From Corynebacterium uropygiale (lineage in GTDB: Bacteria > Actinomycetota > Actinomycetes > Mycobacteriales > Mycobacteriaceae), in contig NZ_JAKGSI010000001.1 in the NCBI RefSeq assembly GCF_021568315.1, positions 124,001 through 188,000 on the forward strand: 64,000 bases of DNA, in the 5' to 3' direction. The notes beneath the pieces are model-generated. The model ran no database searches, was not told the origin of the DNA, and was given only the letters and a program-made list of their open reading frames with translations. Position 1 is the stretch's first letter. Each line of letters opens with the position of its first letter. Of the stretch, positions 26,036 through 34,871 are shown one piece after another. Position numbers and translations under genes: made by a program.

Positions 26036-27430
26036 CTAGGAGTCGAAGCCCATCCCGAGGGCGTCGAGGAGCTTTAGCCACGGGCCGCGGCGGCCGCCGC
26101 GCTGATCAGAGCGGATGAGCGCGCGGGTTGTCAGCGTGATCCCCAGCCAGGCGATGGGCTCCGGCGGGAAGGGGATGGGCTTGGTGCGCACCATCGCGAG
26201 GTCGCGGCGCTCGCTGGCGCAATCATCCAGCTCATCGAGCATGACCTGCGCCGCAAAGCGCGACGCCCCCACGCCAAGCCCGGTGAACCCCGCGGCGGAG
26301 AGCACCCGGCCGCCGTGGGAGCGGTGGAAGAAAGGGAAGAAGCGCGAACACGTGTCAATCGCGCCACCCCATGCATGAGTGAAACGGACCTGCCCTAGCT
26401 GGGGGAAGGCCTCGTGGAATTGGCGCGCCAGGGTGCGGAATGTCTCGGGGCGCTGATCAAAGCGCGGTGACATTCTCCGGCCAAAGTGATAAATAGCGTC
26501 CCACCCGCCCCAGAGAATGCGCTGATCTTTTGTTAAGCGGAAGTAGTGGAATTGGCTCCCGATATCTGCCAGCCCCTCCCGATTCTCCCAGCCAATACTC
26601 GCGAGCTGTTCGGCGCTGAGCGGCTCGGTTACCAGAACATAGTCATACACCGGGACCGTATGCCACCGAAGGGAACGCACCAAGGAGGGGAAGACATTCG
26701 TCGCGAGAATCACCTTGCTCGCCCTCACCTCCGCCTGTTCGGTGTGCAGCGACACCCCCCACGGCCCCGAACTCACCTTCGTGACCAGGGTGTTTTCATA
26801 GATCTCGACGCCCAGATCACTCGCCACCCGAGCGAGTTCCCACACCAGCTTGGCCGGATTAACGATGGCATTCCCCCTCCGATCGCGCAGTCCCCCTAAG
26901 AACACCGGGGAACGCAGATAGCTGTGCAATTCCTCCGGGCCCACCCATTCCAGCCCCGCCTCGGGGGCGTGAGCGGCTTTGAGCCCTGGAACGTGATGCT
27001 CTTTTGTCGCGAGATCAATTTCTCCGGTGCGCTCAAAATCGCAGTCCATGTGATAGCGCTCGATGGTGGATTCAATCTCATCAAGATTCTGAATCCCCAA
27101 TTCCAGGAGCTTATCGACTTCCTCCGGCAGGTGCTTTTTTCCATTGTCATATCCGTGCGTGAGGCTCGCGGAGCAAAATCCCCCGTTTCGCCCGGAGGCC
27201 GCCCACCCGAGGGTGTTGGCCTCCACGAGGACCACGCGGCGCTGGGGGTTTCTTTCCTTCGCCAGAAGTGCGCTCCACAGCCCGGTGAAACCGCCGCCCA
27301 CGATGGCGAGATCCGTACTCACCGTGGCGTTCACGCTCGGGCGCGGCGCGGGGCGGCGGGGATCGTCGAGCCAGAACGGAGTATCCGAAGCCCCGGCCAG
27401 GGCGAGATCGACGTCGAATGCAGTCATCAT
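26036..27430 (-). CDS. FAD-dependent amine/amino-acid oxidase (DAO family, PuuB-like)
   Basis: The product has about 464 residues. The dinucleotide fold is LAIVGGGFTGLWSALLAKE (near residue 40), followed by the PuuB/OrdL-type block GWAASGRNGGFCSASLTHGYDNG and, at the end, GRVLSAAGFTGLGVGASRFAA for the FAD C-terminal strand. PuuB relatives oxidise gamma-glutamylputrescine or similar N-substituted amines to an aldehyde with H2O2 release. It is the last gene of the polyamine-type transporter operon, 60 bp after the second permease. Start choice among GTG 27436, ATG 27430 and ATG 27427 is open. Neither a gamma-glutamylputrescine synthetase nor a hydrolase gene is in the window, so the exact substrate is unknown. 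Confidence 0.82.
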   Translation of the reverse strand: MMTAFDVDLALAGASDTPFWLDDPRRPAPRPSVNATVSTDLAIVGGGFTGLWSALLAKERNPQRRVVLVEANTLGWAASGRNGGFCSASLTHGYDNGKKHLPEEVDKLLELGIQNLDEIESTIERYHMDCDFERTGEIDLATKEHHVPGLKAAHAPEAGLEWVGPEELHSYLRSPVFLGGLRDRRGNAIVNPAKLVWELARVASDLGVEIYENTLVTKVSSGPWGVSLHTEQAEVRASKVILATNVFPSLVRSLRWHTVPVYDYVLVTEPLSAEQLASIGWENREGLADIGSQFHYFRLTKDQRILWGGWDAIYHFGRRMSPRFDQRPETFRTLARQFHEAFPQLGQVRFTHAWGGAIDTCSRFFPFFHRSHGGRVLSAAGFTGLGVGASRFAAQVMLDELDDCASERRDLAMVRTKPIPFPPEPIAWLGITLTTRALIRSDQRGGRRGPWLKLLDALGMGFDS

Positions 27431-27490
27431 GATCACTCTCTCAGAGGAGTTGGAAAGAAGCAGGTGGGAGGGGGCGAAGAGGAAGAGGCG

Positions 27491-28318
27491 CTAGCCGGCC
27501 ATGGTGCTGATGACCTCCTTGGTGGATGCGCCACTGCGGCGCAGGACAAGGGCCACCAAGCCGAGCGCCAGGAGCGTGAGGATCAACATGATGGTGGACA
27601 TGGCGGCCACCTCGGGGCGCAGGGCCACGCGCACCGCGGAGAAGATATAGACCGGCCACGGGGTGTAGCCAGGCTGCTGGACGAAGCTGGAAAGAATGGT
27701 GTTGTCCAAGCTCAGGGTGAACGCCATGAGCCCTCCGGCCAGGATGCCAGGGGCGGCAATGGGCATGGTGATGTCCTTGAACACGTGGAAAGGCGAGGCG
27801 CCCAAGTCGGCTGCGGCCTCCATGACTCGACGGTCGACGCCGCTCATTCGGGCCCGGACGATGAAGGTCACCACCGCGACGGAGAACATCGTGTGCGCGA
27901 TGACCAGGCGGACAAGGCCGTGGTTCATGGGGGAGAGGTTGGCGTCGACCCCCAGGGTGACGAACCACGGGAGAAACGCAATACCATCGACGATTTCCGG
28001 GGTGACCATGGTGAGAACGAGGATCCCGCTGAGCCCCACCGCCCACCACTGCCCGCCCGGCGCGTGGGCGAGGGCCACCCCAGCAATGGTCCCGAGGAGC
28101 GCCGAGAGGGCCGCGGCGAACACCGCGACGATGAGCGAGGTGACGACGGAACTCACGATGACATCGTTATTAATCGCCCGGATATACGCGCCCACTCCGA
28201 AGCCATCCCAGGAGGCCAGAATGGTCCCCGAGTTGAAGGAGTAGACAACGATCACCGCGATGGGGAGAAAGAGGAAAATGAACACGAGGATTCCCCAGAT
28301 ACGTAGGAGAGTATTCAT
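27491..28318 (-). CDS. Spermidine/putrescine-type ABC transporter permease (PotC-like)
   Basis: The product has 275 residues with six hydrophobic segments and the EAA coupling loop MEAAADLGASPFHVFKDITMPIAAPGILAG, which docks to the ATPase. The N-terminus MNTLLRIWGILVFIFLFLPI and SFNSG are typical of PotC-type permeases. It overlaps the preceding permease as ATGA and precedes the FAD oxidase gene. Confidence 0.9.
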   Translation of the reverse strand: MNTLLRIWGILVFIFLFLPIAVIVVYSFNSGTILASWDGFGVGAYIRAINNDVIVSSVVTSLIVAVFAAALSALLGTIAGVALAHAPGGQWWAVGLSGILVLTMVTPEIVDGIAFLPWFVTLGVDANLSPMNHGLVRLVIAHTMFSVAVVTFIVRARMSGVDRRVMEAAADLGASPFHVFKDITMPIAAPGILAGGLMAFTLSLDNTILSSFVQQPGYTPWPVYIFSAVRVALRPEVAAMSTIMLILTLLALGLVALVLRRSGASTKEVISTMAG

Positions 28319-29244
28319 GATGCGGCCCCTTCCTGGTGAGCAGACGTGACGGGTGCGGACGGCGTGACCCCATCGAGGGAGAGCGCATTCACCCGCCGCA
28401 TGATGAAGGTGACGAGGTAGCCAATGAGGGCGGCGAGGAGAATGACGCTCACGGTCGCGAGAATGAGGGTCACTGCCATCGCCGATCCCAGGGCCCAGTT
28501 TTGGGCCGTGGTGAATTGTTGCGCGATGACTTGGCCGATCATGGATCCGCTGGCCCCGCCCAGCACGCTGGCCGTGACATAGTCCCCGGTCAGGGGGATA
28601 AAAACGAGGAGGCACCCGCTGATAATGCCCGGTTGTGCCAGCGGCAACGTGACGTAGAAGAAGGTTGCCACTTTTCCGGCGCCAAGGTCATAGCTCGCCT
28701 CCCGGAGTGCATGTCCTGCACGGTCGATAGCGACGAAAAGCGGCAGGATCATTAAGGGGAGGTAGTTATACACCACACCGATTTGCACGGCCTTGCGCGT
28801 ATACAGCACGTCGATGGGATAACCCAGAATCTGGGAAATGACTCCCTCCGGGGACAAGATCACGTGCCAGCCAATCGTACGAACCAGGAAGTTTGTCCAG
28901 AAGGGCACCATCACGATAGCCAAAAGGAGGCCTCTCCACTCTGGCCGCACCTTGATCGCCAGCCAGTACGCGAAGGGGAGCGCAATGACGAGGCAGAGGA
29001 GCGTCCCCGTGATGGAGATCCGCAGCGTGTGGAGGAATGTGATGAGGACAGAGCCGCTGAAAACCGCGCGATAACTGTCCAACCCCAGGTGGTCTGTGGC
29101 TACAGCGGAGAACTCATCCGGCTTATAGCCGAAGCTGTAGTAGAGCACCATCGCCACGGGGATGAGGAAGAAAAAGACGGCATAGGCCCAGGTGGGGAAG
29201 GCGAGGGCGGCGGGCCCCCACCGGCGAACGATCATGTTTTTCAT
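28315..29244 (-). CDS. Spermidine/putrescine-type ABC transporter permease (PotB-like)
   Basis: The product has 309 residues. An N-terminal membrane segment and a periplasmic loop with FSGSVLITFLHTLRISITGTLLCLVIALPFAYWLA lead into the permease core, whose EAA loop is LREASYDLGAGKVATFFYVTLPLAQPGIISG. GAGGAG lies 6 nt before the ATG. The gene overlaps its neighbours on both sides as ATGA, showing a tightly coupled operon. Confidence 0.9.
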   Translation of the reverse strand: MKNMIVRRWGPAALAFPTWAYAVFFFLIPVAMVLYYSFGYKPDEFSAVATDHLGLDSYRAVFSGSVLITFLHTLRISITGTLLCLVIALPFAYWLAIKVRPEWRGLLLAIVMVPFWTNFLVRTIGWHVILSPEGVISQILGYPIDVLYTRKAVQIGVVYNYLPLMILPLFVAIDRAGHALREASYDLGAGKVATFFYVTLPLAQPGIISGCLLVFIPLTGDYVTASVLGGASGSMIGQVIAQQFTTAQNWALGSAMAVTLILATVSVILLAALIGYLVTFIMRRVNALSLDGVTPSAPVTSAHQEGAAS

Positions 29245-30398
29245 GTTCCGCTCCTCGTCTGGGCGGCGCTGAGAATCTCTACGCGAGTGCCCATGGTCTT
29301 ATCGTGGACGCATTCCACGAGGCGGTTAAGGATGTCATCCTCGGGGAAGATGAGATCCGAACGATCAAAGGTCTCGGACATATCTTTCTCATGAAGGAAT
29401 CGGGCCCCGGTGGAATATCCGATGTAATCAACCTCGGCGAGGACATTCTCCTCCGTGAGAATGTCATTGAGGAAGGCATGCGCGGCATCGGGGTGGGCGG
29501 CTCCGCGCGCGATGCACCAGACGTCGTACCACAGGTTTGCGGTGGGGGTGGGGAATACGAATTTCCAGCGATCGGGATCGTCGGCATTGAGGATTCCCTG
29601 CCGGGCATCACCATTGAAGGCCTGCATGAGGGTGAATCCGCCCTGGGACATGGCGGTGGCGGCATTGCCCACATAGGCCTTGACGTGCGGCGCGATGCCC
29701 TCGACGACGAGCTCCCGGCATTCCTCAAGGACCCGCGGATCCTGGGTGTTGAGGTCCTCATTGCGCGCGCCCAAAGCAATGGCGCAGACCTCCCAGGCGT
29801 CTTCCAGCACGGCAACTTTCCCGCTGGCCTGCCCCTGGGCGAGCTCAACAAAATCAGCCCAACTGGTGGGATTCCCCGAAATCGCCCGCGTGTCATAGAC
29901 AAAGCCGGTGGTACCAAAGCACTTGCACACGGCGTAGGTGTTATCCGGATCTATGGACAGGTGGCGGAAGCGGTCATCCACGAAGGAAAGGTTGGGAAGC
30001 AGATCCCTATTGAGCGGTTGGAGGAGCTCGTGCTCCACCATCTGCGGAACCATATAGCTGGAGGGAACAACAATGTCGTAGCCAGAGGTCCCCCTCGACG
30101 CCGACAATTTGGCGATGAGCTCCTCATTCGAACCGTAGGAATCGACGTTCACCCGGATATCATTCCGCTCGCTGAAGCGGGAGAGCACGCCCGGATCGTC
30201 ATAATCTCCCCACGAGTAGATATTGAGCTTATTTTCCAGGGTGCCATCTGTTGTGGTGGCGGGAGCCATGGTGCGCGATGACGTGCAGGCGCTGAGGCCC
30301 CCGCCGGCCAGTACCGCGCCGGCGCCAAGCGCCATTCCCTTGAGAAGCTGGCGGCGGGAGAACCTCGGCCGGAGAATCGACAGGTCAGAATTACTCAT
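29241..30398 (-). CDS. Polyamine-type ABC transporter substrate-binding lipoprotein (PotD/PotF-like)
   Basis: The product has 385 residues from the ATG at 30398, which overlaps the potA stop (ATGAGTAA). The N-terminus carries twin arginines ([16 protein letters not shown]) and a lipobox LSAC, so the protein is probably exported folded and lipid-anchored. [35 protein letters not shown] and [12 protein letters not shown] are the PotD/PotF opening, and [28 protein letters not shown] is the C-terminal lobe. The family binds putrescine or spermidine but some members bind other amines; the ligand cannot be read from the sequence. Confidence 0.9.
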   Translation of the reverse strand: MSNSDLSILRPRFSRRQLLKGMALGAGAVLAGGGLSACTSSRTMAPATTTDGTLENKLNIYSWGDYDDPGVLSRFSERNDIRVNVDSYGSNEELIAKLSASRGTSGYDIVVPSSYMVPQMVEHELLQPLNRDLLPNLSFVDDRFRHLSIDPDNTYAVCKCFGTTGFVYDTRAISGNPTSWADFVELAQGQASGKVAVLEDAWEVCAIALGARNEDLNTQDPRVLEECRELVVEGIAPHVKAYVGNAATAMSQGGFTLMQAFNGDARQGILNADDPDRWKFVFPTPTANLWYDVWCIARGAAHPDAAHAFLNDILTEENVLAEVDYIGYSTGARFLHEKDMSETFDRSDLIFPEDDILNRLVECVHDKTMGTRVEILSAAQTRSGT

Positions 30399-31500
30399 CG
30401 CTAAACACCTGCACTGCATCATCGGACCAGCTCACGGTGGCGTGATCGCCCTCGCTCACGGAGGGGGCAGAGCGCGCCGGTACGCGAACAAGAATCTCGT
30501 GCTGATCGGCTAAGCGCACAAGGAACGTGACAGCATCTCCCCGAAAAGACTCGCCAATCACGACGCCACTCACCACATTGGTGCCCAACTCATTCTCATT
30601 CGAGGCGCTCGCATCGAAGGGCGCAATCCGCATATTCTCCGGGCGGATAGCGGCCAGAACTCGCTGGCCGCGCCGGAATTCTGGATAACTCCCCGCAACC
30701 TTGAGCATTTCCCTTTCACCGCGGAGGATGAGGTACTCGCCCTCATTGCTCTCGACGCTCGCAGGAACGAAATTCTGCTTGCCGATAAACCCAGCAACGA
30801 ATGGGTTCGCCGGGTGCTGGTAAATCTCCTCGGCGGAATCGACCTGCTGCACCACGCCGTGGTTGAGGACAACCACGCGGTCGCTCATCGCGAGGGCTTC
30901 CTCTTGGTCATGGGTGACAAAGATGAAGGTCAGGCCCAAATCGGTGTGGAGGCGGATGAGCTCGAGCTGCATTTCCTCGCGCAGCTGCCGGTCCAGGGCG
31001 CTCATGGGCTCATCAAGGAGAAGCACCGTCGGCCTGTTAACGAGAGCGCGAGCCATAGCCACGCGCTGCTGCTGCCCGCCGGATAATTGGTGCGGTTTTC
31101 TGTCCGCGAGGTGATCCATGCGCACCAAGGACAGCGACTCTTTGACGCGCGCCGGGATCTCTGCCCGAGGGACTTTATTGCGCCGCAGCCCGTAGGCTAC
31201 ATTCTCCGCGACACTCATGTGCGGGAAGAGGGCATAGGACTGGAAGACGGTGTTTACGGGCCGTCGATGGGGAGGAAGAGCGGTGAGGTCCTCGCCGTCG
31301 AGCTCTATTCGCCCGGAGGTCGGGTTTTCGAATCCCGCGATCATGCGCAGCAACGTGGTCTTTCCACATCCAGAGGGGCCGAGGAGGGAGAGAAATTCCC
31401 CGCGGTGAATATCAAGAGTGACGTCGGCGAGCGCTGTCACGTCTTTGAATTTCTTTTCGACATGGGCGAGGCGCAGAACAGGCGGTTGCGTTGAAGTCAT
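30391..31500 (-). CDS. Polyamine-type ABC transporter ATP-binding protein (PotA-like)
   Basis: The product has 369 residues. Walker A is [18 protein letters not shown], the Q loop [12 protein letters not shown], the signature [15 protein letters not shown] and Walker [12 protein letters not shown], with the switch His in [14 protein letters not shown]. The C-terminal TOBE-like part (about 245-369) contains RPENMRI. It is the first gene of the operon potA-potD-potB-potC-FAD oxidase. AAGGAAGGAT lies upstream of the ATG, and two inverted repeats precede the gene. Confidence 0.93.
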   Translation of the reverse strand: MTSTQPPVLRLAHVEKKFKDVTALADVTLDIHRGEFLSLLGPSGCGKTTLLRMIAGFENPTSGRIELDGEDLTALPPHRRPVNTVFQSYALFPHMSVAENVAYGLRRNKVPRAEIPARVKESLSLVRMDHLADRKPHQLSGGQQQRVAMARALVNRPTVLLLDEPMSALDRQLREEMQLELIRLHTDLGLTFIFVTHDQEEALAMSDRVVVLNHGVVQQVDSAEEIYQHPANPFVAGFIGKQNFVPASVESNEGEYLILRGEREMLKVAGSYPEFRRGQRVLAAIRPENMRIAPFDASASNENELGTNVVSGVVIGESFRGDAVTFLVRLADQHEILVRVPARSAPSVSEGDHATVSWSDDAVQVFSDE

Positions 31501-31605
31501 CACAATGACGGATCATCCTTCCTTTTGTCCCCACCGGGTGGCGAAAACCTATCCGTGACTGGGAGCAACCACGAGAAAGTGGATGCCATTCATTTTTCTG
31601 TGGTA

Positions 31606-31634
31606 GCCATTATGGCATGACCTAGATCACTAGG
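31606..31634. promoter_or_regulatory. Two inverted repeats upstream of the transporter operon
   Basis: GCCATTATGGC (31606-31616) is a perfect odd palindrome and overlaps a minus-strand CATAAT that could be the -10 element. CCTAG-ATCA-CTAGG (31621-31634) lies directly beside it. They are in the 179 bp between the transporter operon and the end of the pucR-like gene and are good candidates for a repressor or activator site. No protein can be assigned. Confidence 0.4.
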
Positions 31635-31679
31635 GAAGGGGAAAAGTGTTCAGATGCGCCTCGAGGCTTGACAGAGTGT

Positions 31680-33380
31680 TTAGAGATCGCCCCGGTTGCC
31701 GGCGTCAAAAGCGCAAAGTGCCAGGTGAAGGCTGAAGAGGTCAGAGCCGCGGGAGAGCGTCATCCCCAGCAGGTTCTCGATGGTGCTGATCCGGGTATAG
31801 AGCGCGGTCCGTGAGATATGGAGTTCGGCGGAGGCTGCCGAACGAGAGGTGGGATGCTCCACGAGCACGCGGAGGGTCGCGAGGAGGTCGCTCTTATTCT
31901 GGGCATCGTAGCGGAGGAGGGGGCCCAGGATCTGCTGAGAGAAATCAGCGAGGTGAACATTGTCCGCAAGGTGCGTCATGAGAACGCTGAGCGGAGTGGA
32001 ACCCACGACGCGGAAACCGGGGGACTGCTCCGGCTGGGATCCGAGAAGCCTCACCGCATGGACGACGTCGAGAGGACTCCTCACCGCCGGCGACATGAGA
32101 ACAACCGCCTCCGGCCAGTGCCGCTGCACAAGCTCGGGGATCACCTCGCGTGGGCTGCTATCCGTGGCGGAGATGAGCGCCACCACGTGCTGCGGATGCT
32201 CCGGGGGAGGGGCGATGAGCACGTCCCACGGGGGCGAATGCCTGGCCAGCACCCGGCGGATCTCATCCACCCCGAGGGGCTGCCGAAACTCCAGCGCATA
32301 GAGGAAGCGCTCATGGGTGCGGAACCCCTGAGCGTTGAGGACCTCCGTCATTCCCTCGACCGTGGTGAAACGATTCCCCAGCAGGCGCTCCAGCGCGGTC
32401 CGGTCGCGGAGATCCTGCCAGGACTGGGGGTCCCGCGCACCGTGCCGCTCGACGAGCAACGCAATCGCCGCTTGCTGCAGCACATAACCCGGAGCGATCT
32501 TGAGCTCCCGTGAGAGCTCCGAGCCCTGCCCGTCCGCCTCCTCCTCTAGGTACACCAGGCGCCCCCACTGCGTGCCCCGAGCAGTGACGTCGAGGCAATA
32601 CCCCTCACCATCCGGCAAGGGGGTGGGCGCGATAATGGTCCCGACGCGGCCAAGGCGCGCCTCCCACCGCCTGGACCTCGCCGCCCACTGCTGAAGGAGG
32701 GCGGAGGGCGGGCGGTGCCCCTCGGAATAATAAATCACCTGGTGGAGGGGGTTTTCGAGGATGATCGGCGCCCCGAGGAGACGGGCTGCATGGGTGATGA
32801 TCTGTTCGGGCGAGGCGCCTCGGATCATCATGGCGGTGAACGTCTCCGCGATGTGCCGCATACTCGTGGCGCGCTGGGTTTCCTGCTCCAGCAGGTGGTG
32901 GTGAATCTGCTCGCTGATGTCGACGAAGCGGATTTCCTCCTCAATGCACACGAGGGGAAGCGAGTGCTCGCGGCAGGCATCGACCAGCTCCCGGGGCGGG
33001 GTGACCCATTCGGTTCCCAACTCGACGACGAGCACCGCCGCCCGAACCTTCGCGAGCTCCGCCACCACGGCGCGAAGATCGATCCCCTGCCACCCGGCAC
33101 CCGTGGTGAGCAGGAGCTCCCCGCCGCTGAGGAGCTGCGCGACCCGAGGCGATTCCGCGACGTGAACCCACCGGATGGGACGGTGCAGATCGTCCTTTCC
33201 CACGAGGACCCTGAGAGGCACCCCCGCGAGCGCGGGGAGGGAGAGGACATCGGCGATAGTGAGGGGACACGGCGTGGCGGGGCGGGGCTGGGAGTCGTTC
33301 TGCGGCACGCTTGACACACTGTCCACTTCCTGCGGAACTGAGGACACATCTCGCGCGTGTTCTGGGGTGGTGCGTGTCAC
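31680..33380 (-). CDS. PucR family transcriptional regulator
   Basis: The product has about 566 residues. The PucR N-terminal domain runs about 30-150 (LTIADVLSLPALAGVPLRVLVGKDDL, RWVHVAESPRVAQLLSGGELLLTTG). The C-terminal PucR helix-turn-helix is about 500-560 (LRVLVEHPTSRSAASAELHISRTALYTRISTIENLLG). PucR proteins sense purine catabolites or, in actinobacteria, often GABA or other nitrogen sources. The frame is open to 33581 but that would overlap the divergent aminotransferase; the GTG at 33380 has TACTGT 7 nt upstream and fits a leaderless start, and a GTG at 33389 is an alternative. It sits between the transporter operon and the aminotransferase, so it probably controls one or both. Confidence 0.87.
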   Translation of the reverse strand: MTRTTPEHARDVSSVPQEVDSVSSVPQNDSQPRPATPCPLTIADVLSLPALAGVPLRVLVGKDDLHRPIRWVHVAESPRVAQLLSGGELLLTTGAGWQGIDLRAVVAELAKVRAAVLVVELGTEWVTPPRELVDACREHSLPLVCIEEEIRFVDISEQIHHHLLEQETQRATSMRHIAETFTAMMIRGASPEQIITHAARLLGAPIILENPLHQVIYYSEGHRPPSALLQQWAARSRRWEARLGRVGTIIAPTPLPDGEGYCLDVTARGTQWGRLVYLEEEADGQGSELSRELKIAPGYVLQQAAIALLVERHGARDPQSWQDLRDRTALERLLGNRFTTVEGMTEVLNAQGFRTHERFLYALEFRQPLGVDEIRRVLARHSPPWDVLIAPPPEHPQHVVALISATDSSPREVIPELVQRHWPEAVVLMSPAVRSPLDVVHAVRLLGSQPEQSPGFRVVGSTPLSVLMTHLADNVHLADFSQQILGPLLRYDAQNKSDLLATLRVLVEHPTSRSAASAELHISRTALYTRISTIENLLGMTLSRGSDLFSLHLALCAFDAGNRGDL

Positions 33381-33433
33381 AATCGTCACAGTAGCAAACA
33401 GCTGATTACTCGAAAAGAGAGCGAGGTTCTGCC

Positions 33434-34807
33434 GTGACGCACGTGGCGCATACTGAATCCGAGTACAGGGAATTGACGGAAGAACAGGTTCGGGCATGGG
33501 ATCGTCATCACGTCTTTCATTCCTGGTCTGCGCAGGACGAGATTGCCCCGTTGCCCATCGCCTCAGCGAGGGGATCAACATTCACGGACTATTCCGGGAA
33601 GACCTATCTGGATTTCAGCTCGCAGCTTGTCTATACCAACCTGGGTCACCAGCACCCCCGACTCGTGAGCGCTCTCCAGCGCCAAGCCGAAAAACTGGCG
33701 ACGATAGCCCCCGGTTTTGCCAATGACGCCCGCGCGGAGTTGGCCCATGACATTGCCGAGATCGCGCCCGAAGGAATGGACTACGTCTTCTTCACCAATG
33801 GCGGTGCTGACGCCAATGAATACGCCATCCGCTTAGCGCAGCAGGTGACAGGCCGCGCCAAGGTCCTCAGCGCCTACCGCTCCTATCACGGTGCGACCGG
33901 AACGATGATTGGCGTCAGCGGTGATCCCCGCCGCTGGGGTGCAGAAAGGGGTGGGCACACGGGCGCGGAATCTCGACACTTTTTTGGCCCCTACCTCTAC
34001 CGCAGTGCGTTTTGGTCGCAGACCCCGGAGGAGGAAACACAGCGTGCTCTCCAGCACCTGGAGAACCTCATTGTCCTGGAAGGACCGGAGACGATCGCGG
34101 CGATCATTCTGGAATCCGTCGTGGGAACAAATGGCATTTTGGTGCCGCCGCCGGGGTATCTTCCCGGGGTCCGTGAGCTGTGTGATCGCTACGGAATCTG
34201 CTATATCGCCGATGAAGTCATGGCGGGTTTTGGCCGGACTGGGCAGTGGTTCGGGTTTGAGAATTTTGGGGTTGCCCCGGATCTGATCACGTTCGCGAAA
34301 GGTGTGAATTCCGGTTATGTTCCCCTGGGCGGTGTGGTGATGCGCAGCGAGTTCCGGGATTTCTTCGCGCACCGTCCCTTCCCCGGTGGGCTGACGTACT
34401 CTGGCCATCCGCTCGCCTGCGCCGTGGGGGTGGAGAGCATGAGGGTCTTCCGGGAAGAAGGGGTGCTCGAGCACGTCCGTGACCTCGAAGAACGTGTGAT
34501 GCGCCCTGGCTTGGCGGAATGTGCGAAGCGCCACGAGGGCATCGGGGAGTTCCGAGGCCTCGGCCTCTTCTGGGCGGTGGAATTGGTCCGCGACCGGGAT
34601 ACTCGAGAGCCCCTCGTTCCCTTCTGTGCCACCGGGGAGGAGAAGAAGCCGATGGCGGAACTGGCAGCAGCGTGTCACGCGCGAGGCCTGTGGCCGGTGG
34701 CGGTGGATAACCGCCTGCACCTCACCCCGCCGCTCACGATCTCTGAGGAGGAGCTCACGAGGGGGCTCGACATCCTCGATGATGCGCTGAGCGCGTGTGG
34801 GCTCTAG
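33434..34807 (+). CDS. Class III PLP aminotransferase (omega-amino acid/amine:pyruvate type)
   Basis: The product has 457 residues. It begins with a segment like those of taurine- or beta-alanine-pyruvate aminotransferases (WDRHHVFHSWSAQDEIAPLPIASARGS). FFTNGGADANEYAIRLAQQVTGR is the cofactor phosphate loop, IADEVMAGFGRTG contains the Asp that binds the pyridine nitrogen, and LITFAKGVNSGYVPLGG carries the PLP lysine. It moves a terminal amino group from an amine or omega-amino acid to a keto acid, giving an aldehyde. With MmsA next door, beta-alanine to malonate semialdehyde to acetyl-CoA is the most direct reading; taurine or polyamine-derived substrates are also possible. It starts at a GTG and is divergent from the pucR-like gene. 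Confidence 0.88.
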   Translation: MTHVAHTESEYRELTEEQVRAWDRHHVFHSWSAQDEIAPLPIASARGSTFTDYSGKTYLDFSSQLVYTNLGHQHPRLVSALQRQAEKLATIAPGFANDARAELAHDIAEIAPEGMDYVFFTNGGADANEYAIRLAQQVTGRAKVLSAYRSYHGATGTMIGVSGDPRRWGAERGGHTGAESRHFFGPYLYRSAFWSQTPEEETQRALQHLENLIVLEGPETIAAIILESVVGTNGILVPPPGYLPGVRELCDRYGICYIADEVMAGFGRTGQWFGFENFGVAPDLITFAKGVNSGYVPLGGVVMRSEFRDFFAHRPFPGGLTYSGHPLACAVGVESMRVFREEGVLEHVRDLEERVMRPGLAECAKRHEGIGEFRGLGLFWAVELVRDRDTREPLVPFCATGEEKKPMAELAAACHARGLWPVAVDNRLHLTPPLTISEEELTRGLDILDDALSACGL

Positions 34808-34822
34808 GCGGAAAGGCAGTCA

Positions 34823-34856
34823 CAAGGGAGGCGCTGTAGAGACAGCGCCTCCCTTG
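34823..34856. terminator. Strong hairpin between convergent aminotransferase and mmsA genes
   Basis: A perfect 15-bp stem (34823-34837 with 34842-34856; arm starts CAAGGGAGGCGCTGT) encloses the 4-nt loop AGAG. It lies between the stops of two convergent genes and has no T run on either side, so it may stop transcription in both directions or only protect the mRNA ends. Confidence 0.75.
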
Positions 34857-34871
34857 ATGTGCTGAGTGCAA

